11,197 bases of DNA from Deltaproteobacteria bacterium. GTDB lineage: Bacteria > Desulfobacterota > Desulfobacteria > Desulfobacterales > SG8-13. The position numbers and the translations under genes are program-made. The DNA is taken from assembly GCA_030670715.1 (NCBI GenBank), contig DAOVBC010000045.1, positions 1 through 11,197 on the forward strand, written 5' to 3'. How positions within the stretch are numbered: position 1 is the stretch's first letter; the number at the start of each line of letters is the position of its first letter. The notes beneath the pieces were generated by a model. That model did no database searches, had not been told where the DNA came from, and saw nothing but the letters and a program-made list of their open reading frames with translations. This document shows positions 1 through 6,466 of this stretch, in pieces.

Positions 1-280
1 TCCCCGGACAGGCCTGAACATAATGCAGGCAGAGTTCGGTGGCTTTGCCGACATCCATGCCAAGATCGTTCCAGATGTTATTAACGTCTTCTTTTTGTAT
101 CCCCACCAGAGCAAACCGCTGACCGGATGTGATCTTAATGACAGGTATGCTGTATTTGCGTGCGACCCTGACAATCCCTTCCAGATCTTCCGGCGTTACC
201 AGTCCCACCGGGGTTCTGGGTACAATGGCATATGTCTCTTTATCTCGCTGTAAAATGGCTCCTGTGGGAATATCAGACAT
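1..280 (-). CDS. Nitrite/sulfite reductase ferredoxin-like half-domain protein, 5' part (runs off left edge)
   Basis: The first 93 residues are visible. They begin MSDIPTGAILQRDKETYAIV and continue with the conserved-looking stretch PRTPVGLVTPEDLEGIVRVA and then VIKITSGQRFALVG. This is the pattern of the NIR/SIR ferredoxin-like half domain that precedes the siroheme/4Fe-4S site. The visible part stops inside CLHYVQACPG, which resembles the start of the ACPG-x-x-x-C cluster-binding motif of sulfite/nitrite reductases. The start is well supported: AAGGAGGTGG lies 3 bp before the ATG (plus-strand 284-293). Stand-alone proteins of this type are common in anaerobes and may be small assimilatory-type sulfite reductases or electron-transfer proteins. 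Which applies cannot be decided without the missing C-terminus. Family assignment is from remembered motifs. Confidence 0.75.
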   Translation of the reverse strand, partial: MSDIPTGAILQRDKETYAIVPRTPVGLVTPEDLEGIVRVARKYSIPVIKITSGQRFALVGIQKEDVNNIWNDLGMDVGKATELCLHYVQACPG

Positions 281-283
281 GAT

Positions 284-349
284 CCACCTCCTTGGGTTTA
301 ACAGCAGTGAAGATACCAAGGGCTTATAATAATTTTGCCTGAAATGCAA
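284..349 (-). promoter_or_regulatory. Leader, ribosome binding site and weak promoter of the NIR/SIR-type gene
   Basis: Read on the minus strand, a TTGCAT hexamer (344-349) lies 15 bp upstream of TATAAG (323-328), inside a short A/T-rich run. A very strong Shine-Dalgarno, AAGGAGGTGG (284-293), follows just before the ATG at 280. The ribosome binding site is clear. The promoter is only a possibility, because the spacing is short and the -35 element is imperfect. Confidence 0.35.
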
Positions 350-400
350 CAGCCGCATCCTGCGCCACCGGCAACTGTCTGGGCGGGCAAAAAAAATTGC

Positions 401-429
401 TTGACATGAATACCACATTGTGGTATTTC
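401..429 (+). promoter_or_regulatory. Promoter with a perfect 19-bp palindromic operator in the spacer
   Basis: TTGACA (401-406) is followed 17 bp later by TATTTC (424-429) as a candidate -10. A perfect dyad with 9-bp arms and one central base, AATACCACA-T-TGTGGTATT (409-427), fills the spacer and overlaps the -10. A protein bound there would block RNA polymerase, so this looks like a repressor operator controlling the 446-residue gene that starts 85 bp downstream. I cannot name the regulator. The palindrome does not resemble the GntR-type site found later in the window. Confidence 0.6.
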
Positions 430-511
430 TAAAATCGACTGTATCGAGCTGCAGTTCCATCCTCCACCGTGCCGTCAACCAATTAACGCATACCAGTTTT
501 GGAGAAAGATC

Positions 512-1852
512 ATGGAAACTGTTTACCTTGATCGTCACGCAACCGCTCCGATCCGGGAGGCTTTTGCCGAACCCTTTTTACCATCTCATCAGCAGCTATC
601 TCTTCTTCAAAATCCGGCAATAACGCCATCCTCAAAGCGGTCCTCCCGCCCGGATGGATTCGAAGAGCGGATCAGGCGATTCGAAGTGACAGCACAGGAA
701 AAATTCCGCGAAGCCATTGAAGATCTGCCGGAAGTGAGACTTGCGGATTGGTTTACCCGGCTGCTGGAGAATAGAATTATTCCGGCTTTTACGCAAATCG
801 GGTTTGACGCTCACTTTGCCCGGGCACTTTTTAAAATGGCTGCGCCCGGCTGGCAACAAATGGGCCCGATCACAAATGATTGTGTCTGGTTTCACCCGGC
901 CCTGATAAGGGACATCAAAGAAATTCGAAACGGGGTCATATCAAAATCCAGACGCAAATCCGAAGATCTTTTCCGGCCGGAGGAAATGTGGTCTCAGAAT
1001 CTTCACCGGTCGGTTGATAAAAGAATAACTCAAAAGGGTCTTTTTCCGTTGTTCGAAACCATCCCCACCTCATGGATAATCCTGCCGCGAGCATATCCTC
1101 TTTTAGAAAAGCATCATGCACGCTATTTGCCGGGTTACCTCGACTTTCTGGACAGGGAAACAAATCAGGAGTTTCGCAATGTCCTGGTTCGAATCATCAT
1201 CGAATTTGCAGGTAATTACACGCTTAAATATCTTGGCAGAATTTTTCCCAAAGAACGGGCAACCGCTGCTCTTTTTAACGCATACGAAGCACTGTTCTGG
1301 AAGAACCTGAGAAATCCACCGACAGGATTCGAGGATGATTTGATATTTTGCCATTTTTTTCGTTGGGCAATAATGTTCCGGAACAGATGCGCCGCAATAA
1401 ACCATGATATGGTAAAAACCATCAAACGGATGGAAGAAGAAATGCAAAGGGTTCTGCCGCTGATGGATTCTTGTCCGCCGGCTGGCCGGGACTATGATGA
1501 TTACGGTAGATTGCCGGTGACCCTGCGGCACGGTTGCCCAGGGATAAGTGCTGCCGTAAGTTACATGGAAATCAGTGGTGCATTGACCGGCAGCGCCACC
1601 GGTGGCCGTTTACCCTATGCGGCCATCCCGGCGGCTTTGACCGGGCTTTTTCAAATCATCAGGAAGAAATATCCGGCGGAAACACCGGCAACACAAAAGT
1701 CAATACGTCTGTTCTTACGTAAACTCAAAGAAAGCTACTCGTCCGCAAACACCCATCGGATGTCAACCTCAGGCGAATCATCCAGACAACTCCGCTTTGT
1801 GGTACCCCGCGTGCTTGGATTGATTGACCAGATGTCCGCCTCCTTAAATTAG
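512..1852 (+). CDS. Uncharacterised 446-residue protein
   Basis: I do not recognise this protein. The start is supported by GGAGAAAG (501-508) a few bases before the ATG, and by a promoter upstream. There is no signal peptide and no clear membrane segment. The sequence is rich in Arg, Phe and Trp and appears mostly helical, so a soluble cytoplasmic protein is likely. Residues from about 45 to 330 look globular, with aromatic-rich stretches such as WFTRLLENRIIPAFTQIGFD and FCHFFRWAIMFRNRC. A Gly/Ala-rich segment (about 345-380) and a Ser/Thr-rich segment (about 405-425) follow. No ATP-binding, metal-binding or nuclease signature was found by eye. The gene stands alone between a divergent NIR/SIR-type gene and a mobile element. 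It could be a lineage-restricted accessory gene under tight repression by the upstream palindrome. Confidence 0.7.
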   Translation: METVYLDRHATAPIREAFAEPFLPSHQQLSLLQNPAITPSSKRSSRPDGFEERIRRFEVTAQEKFREAIEDLPEVRLADWFTRLLENRIIPAFTQIGFDAHFARALFKMAAPGWQQMGPITNDCVWFHPALIRDIKEIRNGVISKSRRKSEDLFRPEEMWSQNLHRSVDKRITQKGLFPLFETIPTSWIILPRAYPLLEKHHARYLPGYLDFLDRETNQEFRNVLVRIIIEFAGNYTLKYLGRIFPKERATAALFNAYEALFWKNLRNPPTGFEDDLIFCHFFRWAIMFRNRCAAINHDMVKTIKRMEEEMQRVLPLMDSCPPAGRDYDDYGRLPVTLRHGCPGISAAVSYMEISGALTGSATGGRLPYAAIPAALTGLFQIIRKKYPAETPATQKSIRLFLRKLKESYSSANTHRMSTSGESSRQLRFVVPRVLGLIDQMSASLN

Positions 1853-2013
1853 TGATCACGTCTTCTCATTGTTCACGAAACAAATCAAAAGTCGGGGTAT
1901 ACTTTGGTCAAAGCCATAACCGGAGCGGAATGGGTTATCATTGTCTGGGCAACCGCCTTCCTCCCCCCACTCCCCCTCCAATATTTAGGTTAAAATAAAA
2001 AAGTAAACCGCAC

Positions 2014-2227
2014 GTACGTGTTCACGGGGTGCGTCTCCCCGATTCGCTCCGGTGGCTGCGTGTCCGGTCATTTCAATGACTTAGCCGCGGGGGCATTCTT
2101 GCCCCCTCCGCGTTCTCCCGCAAAAAACGTGCGGGAGCCGCGGTCTCCCCCACGGCTAAGTCATTGAAATGACGAGGCCACTCCGCCAATCTCGCTGCTC
2201 GGGGAAACATACCCCGTGAACACGTAC
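2014..2227. mobile_element. MITE-like element, 214 bp, with 17-bp perfect terminal inverted repeats and 8-bp target duplication
   Basis: The ends are perfect inverted repeats: GTACGTGTTCACGGGGT (2014-2030) and its complement (2211-2227). Similarity continues inward, with about 9 of the next 12 positions matching. The element is flanked immediately on both sides by the same octamer, AACCGCAC (2006-2013 and 2228-2235), as expected for a target-site duplication. It has no coding capacity, so it would depend on a transposase encoded elsewhere. From established knowledge, IS66-family elements make 8-bp duplications and have ends beginning GTA, so an IS66-derived MITE is a reasonable but unproven guess. 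Several other families also make 8-bp duplications. The intact repeats and duplication suggest a fairly recent insertion. Confidence 0.8.
2067..2173. repeat. Nested inverted repeats in the core of the MITE-like element
   Basis: A 21-bp perfect inverted repeat pairs 2067-2087 with 2153-2173; the left arm begins GTCATTTCAATGAC. Inside it are two further hairpins. One is GGGGGC-ATTCTT-GCCCCC (2089-2106), with flanking bases that can extend the stem past a small bulge. The other is CTCCCGCA, a 7-base loop, then TGCGGGAG (2115-2137). Together with the terminal repeats, the whole element could fold into a long branched hairpin, as DNA cruciform or RNA. Confidence 0.75.
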
Positions 2228-2252
2228 AACCGCACAACAAGCGCCATTCAAG

Positions 2253-2280
2253 GCAGGGTCATTCAAAACCCTGCTTTTTT
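2253..2280 (+). terminator. Rho-independent terminator
   Basis: A 7-bp perfect stem, GCAGGGT (2253-2259) and ACCCTGC (2268-2274), encloses an 8-base loop and is followed directly by six T residues. Orientation fits transcription from the 446-residue gene, 400 bp upstream. The MITE-like insertion now separates the gene from it, so it may be the gene's original terminator displaced by the element. Confidence 0.75.
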
Positions 2281-2304
2281 ATTTACTGCAATAAAGCTCT
2301 TTAC

Positions 2305-2333
2305 TTGACAGCCACCATCTGGCTTTTTATTAA
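2305..2333 (+). promoter_or_regulatory. Sigma-70-type promoter of recQ
   Basis: TTGACA (2305-2310) and TATTAA (2328-2333) are separated by exactly 17 bp, close to the vegetative consensus, just downstream of a terminator. Transcription would start near 2340, leaving a leader of about 110 bases. That leader holds a 7-bp dyad, AATATTT-TCACG-AAATATT (2351-2369), which might be a regulatory site or only an A/T-rich hairpin. Confidence 0.65.
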
Positions 2334-2449
2334 GGGGGTGAAACACTCTCAATATTTTCACGAAATATTCGGGATAGACGTGCCGTACATTAATCCGATT
2401 GCAGGGCAAATCCCTCCCGCGTGCCACCGGGATAGAAAAGCACAACGAC

Positions 2450-4624
2450 ATGATCAATAGAGCCAGATCCCTTCTTAAAAGCGTATTCGGGTATGATCGG
2501 TTCATATCCCTTCAGGAAGAGATTATCGAAAATGTTCTCCGCAAAAACGACGCACTGGTAATCATGCCCACCGGCGGCGGGAAATCGCTCTGCTATCAAA
2601 TCCCGGCCCTCATTTTCCCGGGTTTGACCGTCGTTGTGTCGCCCCTGATTTCGCTGATGAAAGATCAGGTGGACCAGTTAACGACCGCGGGCGTGGCCGC
2701 AGCGTTGTTAAACAGCTCCCTGTCGCCTGAAGAATATGACCACAACGTCGAAAGCGTTAAAAGGGGCCGGGTCAAACTGCTGTACCTGGCACCGGAGACG
2801 CTTTTAAAGGCGAACATCATTCGCCTGCTCTCCTCTGTCAATGTAGACTGCTTTGCCATTGATGAGGCCCATTGCATTTCGTCCTGGGGTCACGACTTTC
2901 GTCCCGAATACCGGCAGCTGTCTGATTTGCGAAACCGCTTCCCGGAAGCCGTTTGCATTGCGCTCACAGCCACCGCAACCTCCCGCGTTCGGGAGGATAT
3001 CAAAACCAGCCTCGGCATGGATACGTCCGGCGAATTTATCGCCAGCTTTAACCGTGAAAACCTTTACATTCGTGTTATTCCGAAAAAGGATCCGGTTAAT
3101 CAAACCGTTGACTTCATGAAAAATTTTTTAAATCAGTCCGGTATTATCTACTGCTTTACCCGCAGACAGGTGGATGATCTTTATGCCTATTTACACCGGC
3201 TCGGGTACAGCGTTAAACCCTATCATGCCGGGTTGGCCGAAACAGAGCGCCACCGGAACCAGGAAATGTTTATCCGGGACGATGTGCAAATCATCGTGGC
3301 AACCATTGCCTTCGGCATGGGCATTGATAAGGAAAACATTCGTTTCATATTGCACTATGATCTGCCCCAGAATATCGAAAGCTATTACCAGGAAATCGGA
3401 CGGGCCGGACGCGACGGTCTTCGATCAGATTGCCTGTTGCTGTTCAGTTATGGTGATCTTCAAAAAATCAAATATCTCATCAATAAAAAAGACGACCATG
3501 AAAAGCGCGTGGCAAGCATTCACCTGAATGCCCTGCTGGGATTTGCCGAAACCGACGATTGCCGCCGTATTCCGTTGATAAATTATTTCGGTGAAAACTA
3601 CACAAGAGAGCATTGTAAAATGTGCGACAACTGCCTGGCCGGCAAAAAAGCCGTCCAGGATATCACCGTTGCCTCCCAGAAATTTCTTTCCTGCGTCAAG
3701 CGCACCGGAGAGATCTTTGGTGCCAACCACATTATTGATGTATTGCGCGGGTCAAAGTCACAGAAGGTAATAAAATTCGGGCACCAGCGGCTTTCCACTT
3801 ACAGCATCGGCATGGAGCACTCCCGACGGCAGTGGGTGCAGCTGTCGCGACAGTTTATCAGCAAAGGCCTTCTGTCACAGGATGCGGAGTTCGGCGGCTT
3901 AAAGCTGACCGAAAAAGCCTGGGCGGTGTTAAAGGGAAATCAAACCGTAAAAGGCCGGATAGAAGAAGATCATCCCCCGGTGCCGCGTCCCGAGTTGGAG
4001 GAACTCAATCATGATCACGGACTGTTTGAAGCACTGCGAAAAAAACGCAAAGAGCTGGCCGATGCAGCCGGAGTTCCGCCTTATGTCATCTTTTCAGACA
4101 AGGCACTGGTCCAGATGGCGGCCCATTATCCACAGGACCAGACGTCATTTATGCTTATACACGGTGTCGGCAATGTTAAACTTGAAAAATACGGCCACAT
4201 CTTCATGGAAGTTATCCGACGTTATTGCCGGGAGAATGAGATAGTATTGCTGCAAGGTGAAGTACCTGATAAGAAGGTGTCCATTCCGACAGCGCAAACG
4301 AATTTGAGACACATTGTCATCGGTGAAGCATTTAACTCCGGACGCTCGGTCCCGGACATCATGCAGGAGTACAAAATTAAGCTGGATACGGTATTGAATC
4401 ATCTATACCGATATCTGCATGAAAACCATTCGCTGAAACCGGAAGGCCTCCTGTCGCTGTCTTCACTGACTGAAGACGAACAGAAAGACGCTTTTAATGC
4501 CTTCGACAGGCTTGGACCCGAGTACCTGGGACCGGTTTTCAGAGAATTGAACCGGAGGGTCTGTTATGAAGACCTGAGAATTTTGCGACTGTACTACTTG
4601 ATTCGGATGAACCGAAACACATAA
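2450..4624 (+). CDS. recQ: ATP-dependent DNA helicase RecQ
   Basis: This is a 3'-to-5' superfamily 2 DNA helicase acting in recombination and replication-fork repair. Numbering from the ATG at 2450 (724 residues), the motifs are: FGYDRFISLQ (Q-motif region, 13-22), Walker A MPTGGGKS (39-46), VVSPLISLMKDQ (62-73), IDEAHCISSWGHDFRPEYRQ (137-156, DEAH box plus RecQ aromatic-rich loop), LTATAT (172-177), and QEIGRAGRDG (314-323, arginine finger region). Zinc-binding cysteines are C371, C389, C392 and C395. A winged helix and an HRDC domain (about 513-594) follow. The last 120 or so residues form an extra helical domain resembling the helix-turn-helix extension of some RecQ proteins, making it longer than the 609-residue E. 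coli enzyme. An in-frame ATG at 2399 would add 17 residues upstream of the family's usual beginning. Neither start has a strong ribosome binding site. Confidence 0.97.
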   Translation: MINRARSLLKSVFGYDRFISLQEEIIENVLRKNDALVIMPTGGGKSLCYQIPALIFPGLTVVVSPLISLMKDQVDQLTTAGVAAALLNSSLSPEEYDHNVESVKRGRVKLLYLAPETLLKANIIRLLSSVNVDCFAIDEAHCISSWGHDFRPEYRQLSDLRNRFPEAVCIALTATATSRVREDIKTSLGMDTSGEFIASFNRENLYIRVIPKKDPVNQTVDFMKNFLNQSGIIYCFTRRQVDDLYAYLHRLGYSVKPYHAGLAETERHRNQEMFIRDDVQIIVATIAFGMGIDKENIRFILHYDLPQNIESYYQEIGRAGRDGLRSDCLLLFSYGDLQKIKYLINKKDDHEKRVASIHLNALLGFAETDDCRRIPLINYFGENYTREHCKMCDNCLAGKKAVQDITVASQKFLSCVKRTGEIFGANHIIDVLRGSKSQKVIKFGHQRLSTYSIGMEHSRRQWVQLSRQFISKGLLSQDAEFGGLKLTEKAWAVLKGNQTVKGRIEEDHPPVPRPELEELNHDHGLFEALRKKRKELADAAGVPPYVIFSDKALVQMAAHYPQDQTSFMLIHGVGNVKLEKYGHIFMEVIRRYCRENEIVLLQGEVPDKKVSIPTAQTNLRHIVIGEAFNSGRSVPDIMQEYKIKLDTVLNHLYRYLHENHSLKPEGLLSLSSLTEDEQKDAFNAFDRLGPEYLGPVFRELNRRVCYEDLRILRLYYLIRMNRNT

Positions 4625-4715
4625 TAACAAAATGGTATTAGCAAACATTTATACACCAATGGACAAGATTCTCGATACTGAATGACCGATGTTGGATATG
4701 TGACGCTCGATATTC

Positions 4716-4800
4716 ACCACAGAGCACGCAGCGCACACAGAGACAAAATTTTTTATCGGTTTTTCTCTGTGATCTCTGCGTGCTCTGAGGTCTCTGTGGT
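4716..4800. repeat. ACCACAGAG-type imperfect inverted repeat (REP-like)
   Basis: The left arm (4716-4743, starting ACCACAGAGCACGCAG) and right arm (4764-4800, ending CTCTGAGGTCTCTGTGGT) are imperfect complements around an A/T-rich loop. Both arms are built from reiterated CACAGAG-like units. The right arm carries one unit more, so the arms pair with a bulge. Repeats of this ACCACAGAG...CTCTGTGGT type are, from memory, scattered between genes in many Desulfobacterota and other genomes. It fills the gap between recQ and the decarboxylase pair and may act as an mRNA end-stabilising hairpin. There is no T-tract after it, so it is not a standard terminator. Confidence 0.7.
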
Positions 4801-4834
4801 TATAAGGGTTCTGAATACTTGACACCGGGACAAA

Positions 4835-6457
4835 ATGACAAACGGTAAAAAAGACCTGGTCGCCAACTGGCAGACTTTACAGCGCATCTTTATCCGGCCC
4901 GAAAGTGAGGCCTCCCGGACGGCCCTGGTAAAGTATATGCAGCAGATTCTCTTCGGCCTGCATGACTTTTTAAAAGAAAATGTCGGCATCACCAGAGAAG
5001 CTTCCCTGCTTGAACTGTCGCAGCAGTTTACCGACAGTCGCATCAACAAGAATCCAAAAAAAAAACTGGAAGATGTCATCAGAGGCCTGATTGAAGATAT
5101 CGCCCCCCATGCCGTCAATGTGGCCTCTCCGTATTTTATCGGGCATATGACCTCCGCCATCCCTTTTTTCATGGTGCACCTGGCAACCATCACAGCGGCG
5201 CTTAACCAGAACCCTGTGAAACTGGAGACTTCCAAAGTGGTTTCGATTCTCGAACGCCAGGTGCTGGCCAAAATACACCGGCAAATTTTCGTGCTCGGCG
5301 ATCCTTTTTATAAAGAACATGTCCAGAACCCGCAAAGCACACTGGGAAATTTTGTGGAGGACGGCACCCTTGCCAACCTGACAGCACTCTGGGTGGCCAG
5401 AAATGTCTGCTTAAACCCTAAAAAGGGTTTTAGCGGCGTAGAAAAAGAGGGGATCGCCGCCGCCTACAGGTCCCATGGCATTGAGCGCAGTGTAGTGCTG
5501 GTATCCCGTCTCGCCCACTACTCCCTGCGCAAGGCCGGCGGGGTTCTGGGCATCGGCAATGAAAACATTCTGCCTGTGGATGTCGATGAGAACAACCGCA
5601 TCGATTTGGCCGGACTGGTTCGGACCGTGGACCGGATACGGGAAAATGATAACAAAACAAAGATTCTGGCCCTGGTGGGCATTGCCGGTACCACCGAGAC
5701 CGGCACGGTGGATCCGCTGCCGGAAATGGCTCAAATCTGCTCTGAAAATCGGATCCATTTCCATGTGGACGCCGCCTGGGGCGGCCCTACGCTCCTGTCC
5801 GGCAAATACCGCCATCTGCTTGCCGGTATAGAGCAGGCGGACTCAGTCACCATAGACGGCCACAAGCAGTTTTATCTACCCATGGGTTGCGGCATGGTGT
5901 ATTTCAAAGATCCGTATATCATGAACAGCGTTGCCTATCATGCCGAATACATCAACCGCCCGGGATCGGTGGATCTCGGCATCCGTTCCCTGGTGGGTTC
6001 CCGGGCGGCCACTTCGCTGGTTCTCGGCAGCGCCCTTGACATCATGGGTGCCGGAGGATACGGTCTGCTCATCGATCACGGCATCGACACCGCCCGGGAT
6101 TTTGCGTCAGAAATTCAAAAAAGACCTCTCTTTGAACTGGTCACTGCCCCTCAGCTCAACATCCTCACCTATCGGATCTTCCCGCCGGAACTGCAGAAAG
6201 CCTGGCAGGCGGCCGGGCCTGAGAAAAAGAAAGCGCTGAATAACCGGCTGAACAGAATCAACATCAGGGTGCAGCGCCAGCAGCGCGAAGCAGGCAAGAG
6301 CTTTGTATCACGCACAACCCTGAAAAGGACCCGGGAGGAGGATAAGGTTGTTTTCCGGGCTGTTATTATGAATCCCATGACCGACCCGGACACCCTGCGC
6401 GAAATCCTGGATGAACAGGAGAAAATCTATCAAGATTCATTTCTGAGTGATAAATGA
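4835..6457 (+). CDS. panP: PLP-dependent group II decarboxylase, PanP-like (probable aspartate 1-decarboxylase)
   Basis: A 540-residue cytoplasmic pyridoxal-phosphate enzyme. It matches the PanP type, which makes beta-alanine from aspartate for pantothenate and CoA in bacteria lacking PanD. Diagnostic stretches are SPYFIGHMTSAIPFFM (98-113), ALNQNPVKLETSK (122-134) and NLTALWVARN (181-190). The catalytic set is present: stacking His in RLAHYS (H228), GTTETGTVDPLPEM (285-298), PLP-ring Asp in HVDAAWGG (D312) and Schiff-base Lys in TIDGHKQFYLPMG (K344). The long C-terminal tail fits the family. The usual Ser-Gly-Gly before Thr/Ser-x-Ala-Asn reads Glu-Asp-Gly here (175-177). An in-frame stop at 4820-4822 leaves the ATG at 4835 as the first start; the ribosome binding site (GGGA) is weak. 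It lies 9 bp before a second decarboxylase gene. Glutamate or another acidic amino acid as substrate cannot be excluded. Confidence 0.8.
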   Translation: MTNGKKDLVANWQTLQRIFIRPESEASRTALVKYMQQILFGLHDFLKENVGITREASLLELSQQFTDSRINKNPKKKLEDVIRGLIEDIAPHAVNVASPYFIGHMTSAIPFFMVHLATITAALNQNPVKLETSKVVSILERQVLAKIHRQIFVLGDPFYKEHVQNPQSTLGNFVEDGTLANLTALWVARNVCLNPKKGFSGVEKEGIAAAYRSHGIERSVVLVSRLAHYSLRKAGGVLGIGNENILPVDVDENNRIDLAGLVRTVDRIRENDNKTKILALVGIAGTTETGTVDPLPEMAQICSENRIHFHVDAAWGGPTLLSGKYRHLLAGIEQADSVTIDGHKQFYLPMGCGMVYFKDPYIMNSVAYHAEYINRPGSVDLGIRSLVGSRAATSLVLGSALDIMGAGGYGLLIDHGIDTARDFASEIQKRPLFELVTAPQLNILTYRIFPPELQKAWQAAGPEKKKALNNRLNRINIRVQRQQREAGKSFVSRTTLKRTREEDKVVFRAVIMNPMTDPDTLREILDEQEKIYQDSFLSDK

Positions 6458-6466
6458 GGAAAAGTT

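Noticed and set aside
420..623. Short frame starting at the promoter palindrome, considered as an antitoxin-like gene
   Set aside because: Its start lies within the promoter, it overlaps the better-supported 512 start, and it shows no DNA-binding motif.
1103..1531. Minus-strand open frame of 142 codons inside the 446-residue gene
   Set aside because: It lies wholly within the plus-strand gene, lacks a ribosome binding site and shows no protein family features.
1853..1993. Open frame continuing in register after the stop of the 446-residue gene
   Set aside because: Two consecutive stops (TAG, TGA) separate it, and it has no start or ribosome binding site. Its short hydrophobic stretch is most likely chance.
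2399..2449. Upstream ATG for RecQ, adding 17 residues
   Set aside because: The extra residues are not RecQ-like, and the usual family N-terminus begins at 2450. It remains possible because neither start has a clear ribosome binding site.
5411..5815. Minus-strand open frame of 134 codons opposite the PanP-like gene
   Set aside because: It is antisense to a region coding conserved decarboxylase motifs, so it is an artefact of the G+C-rich codons.
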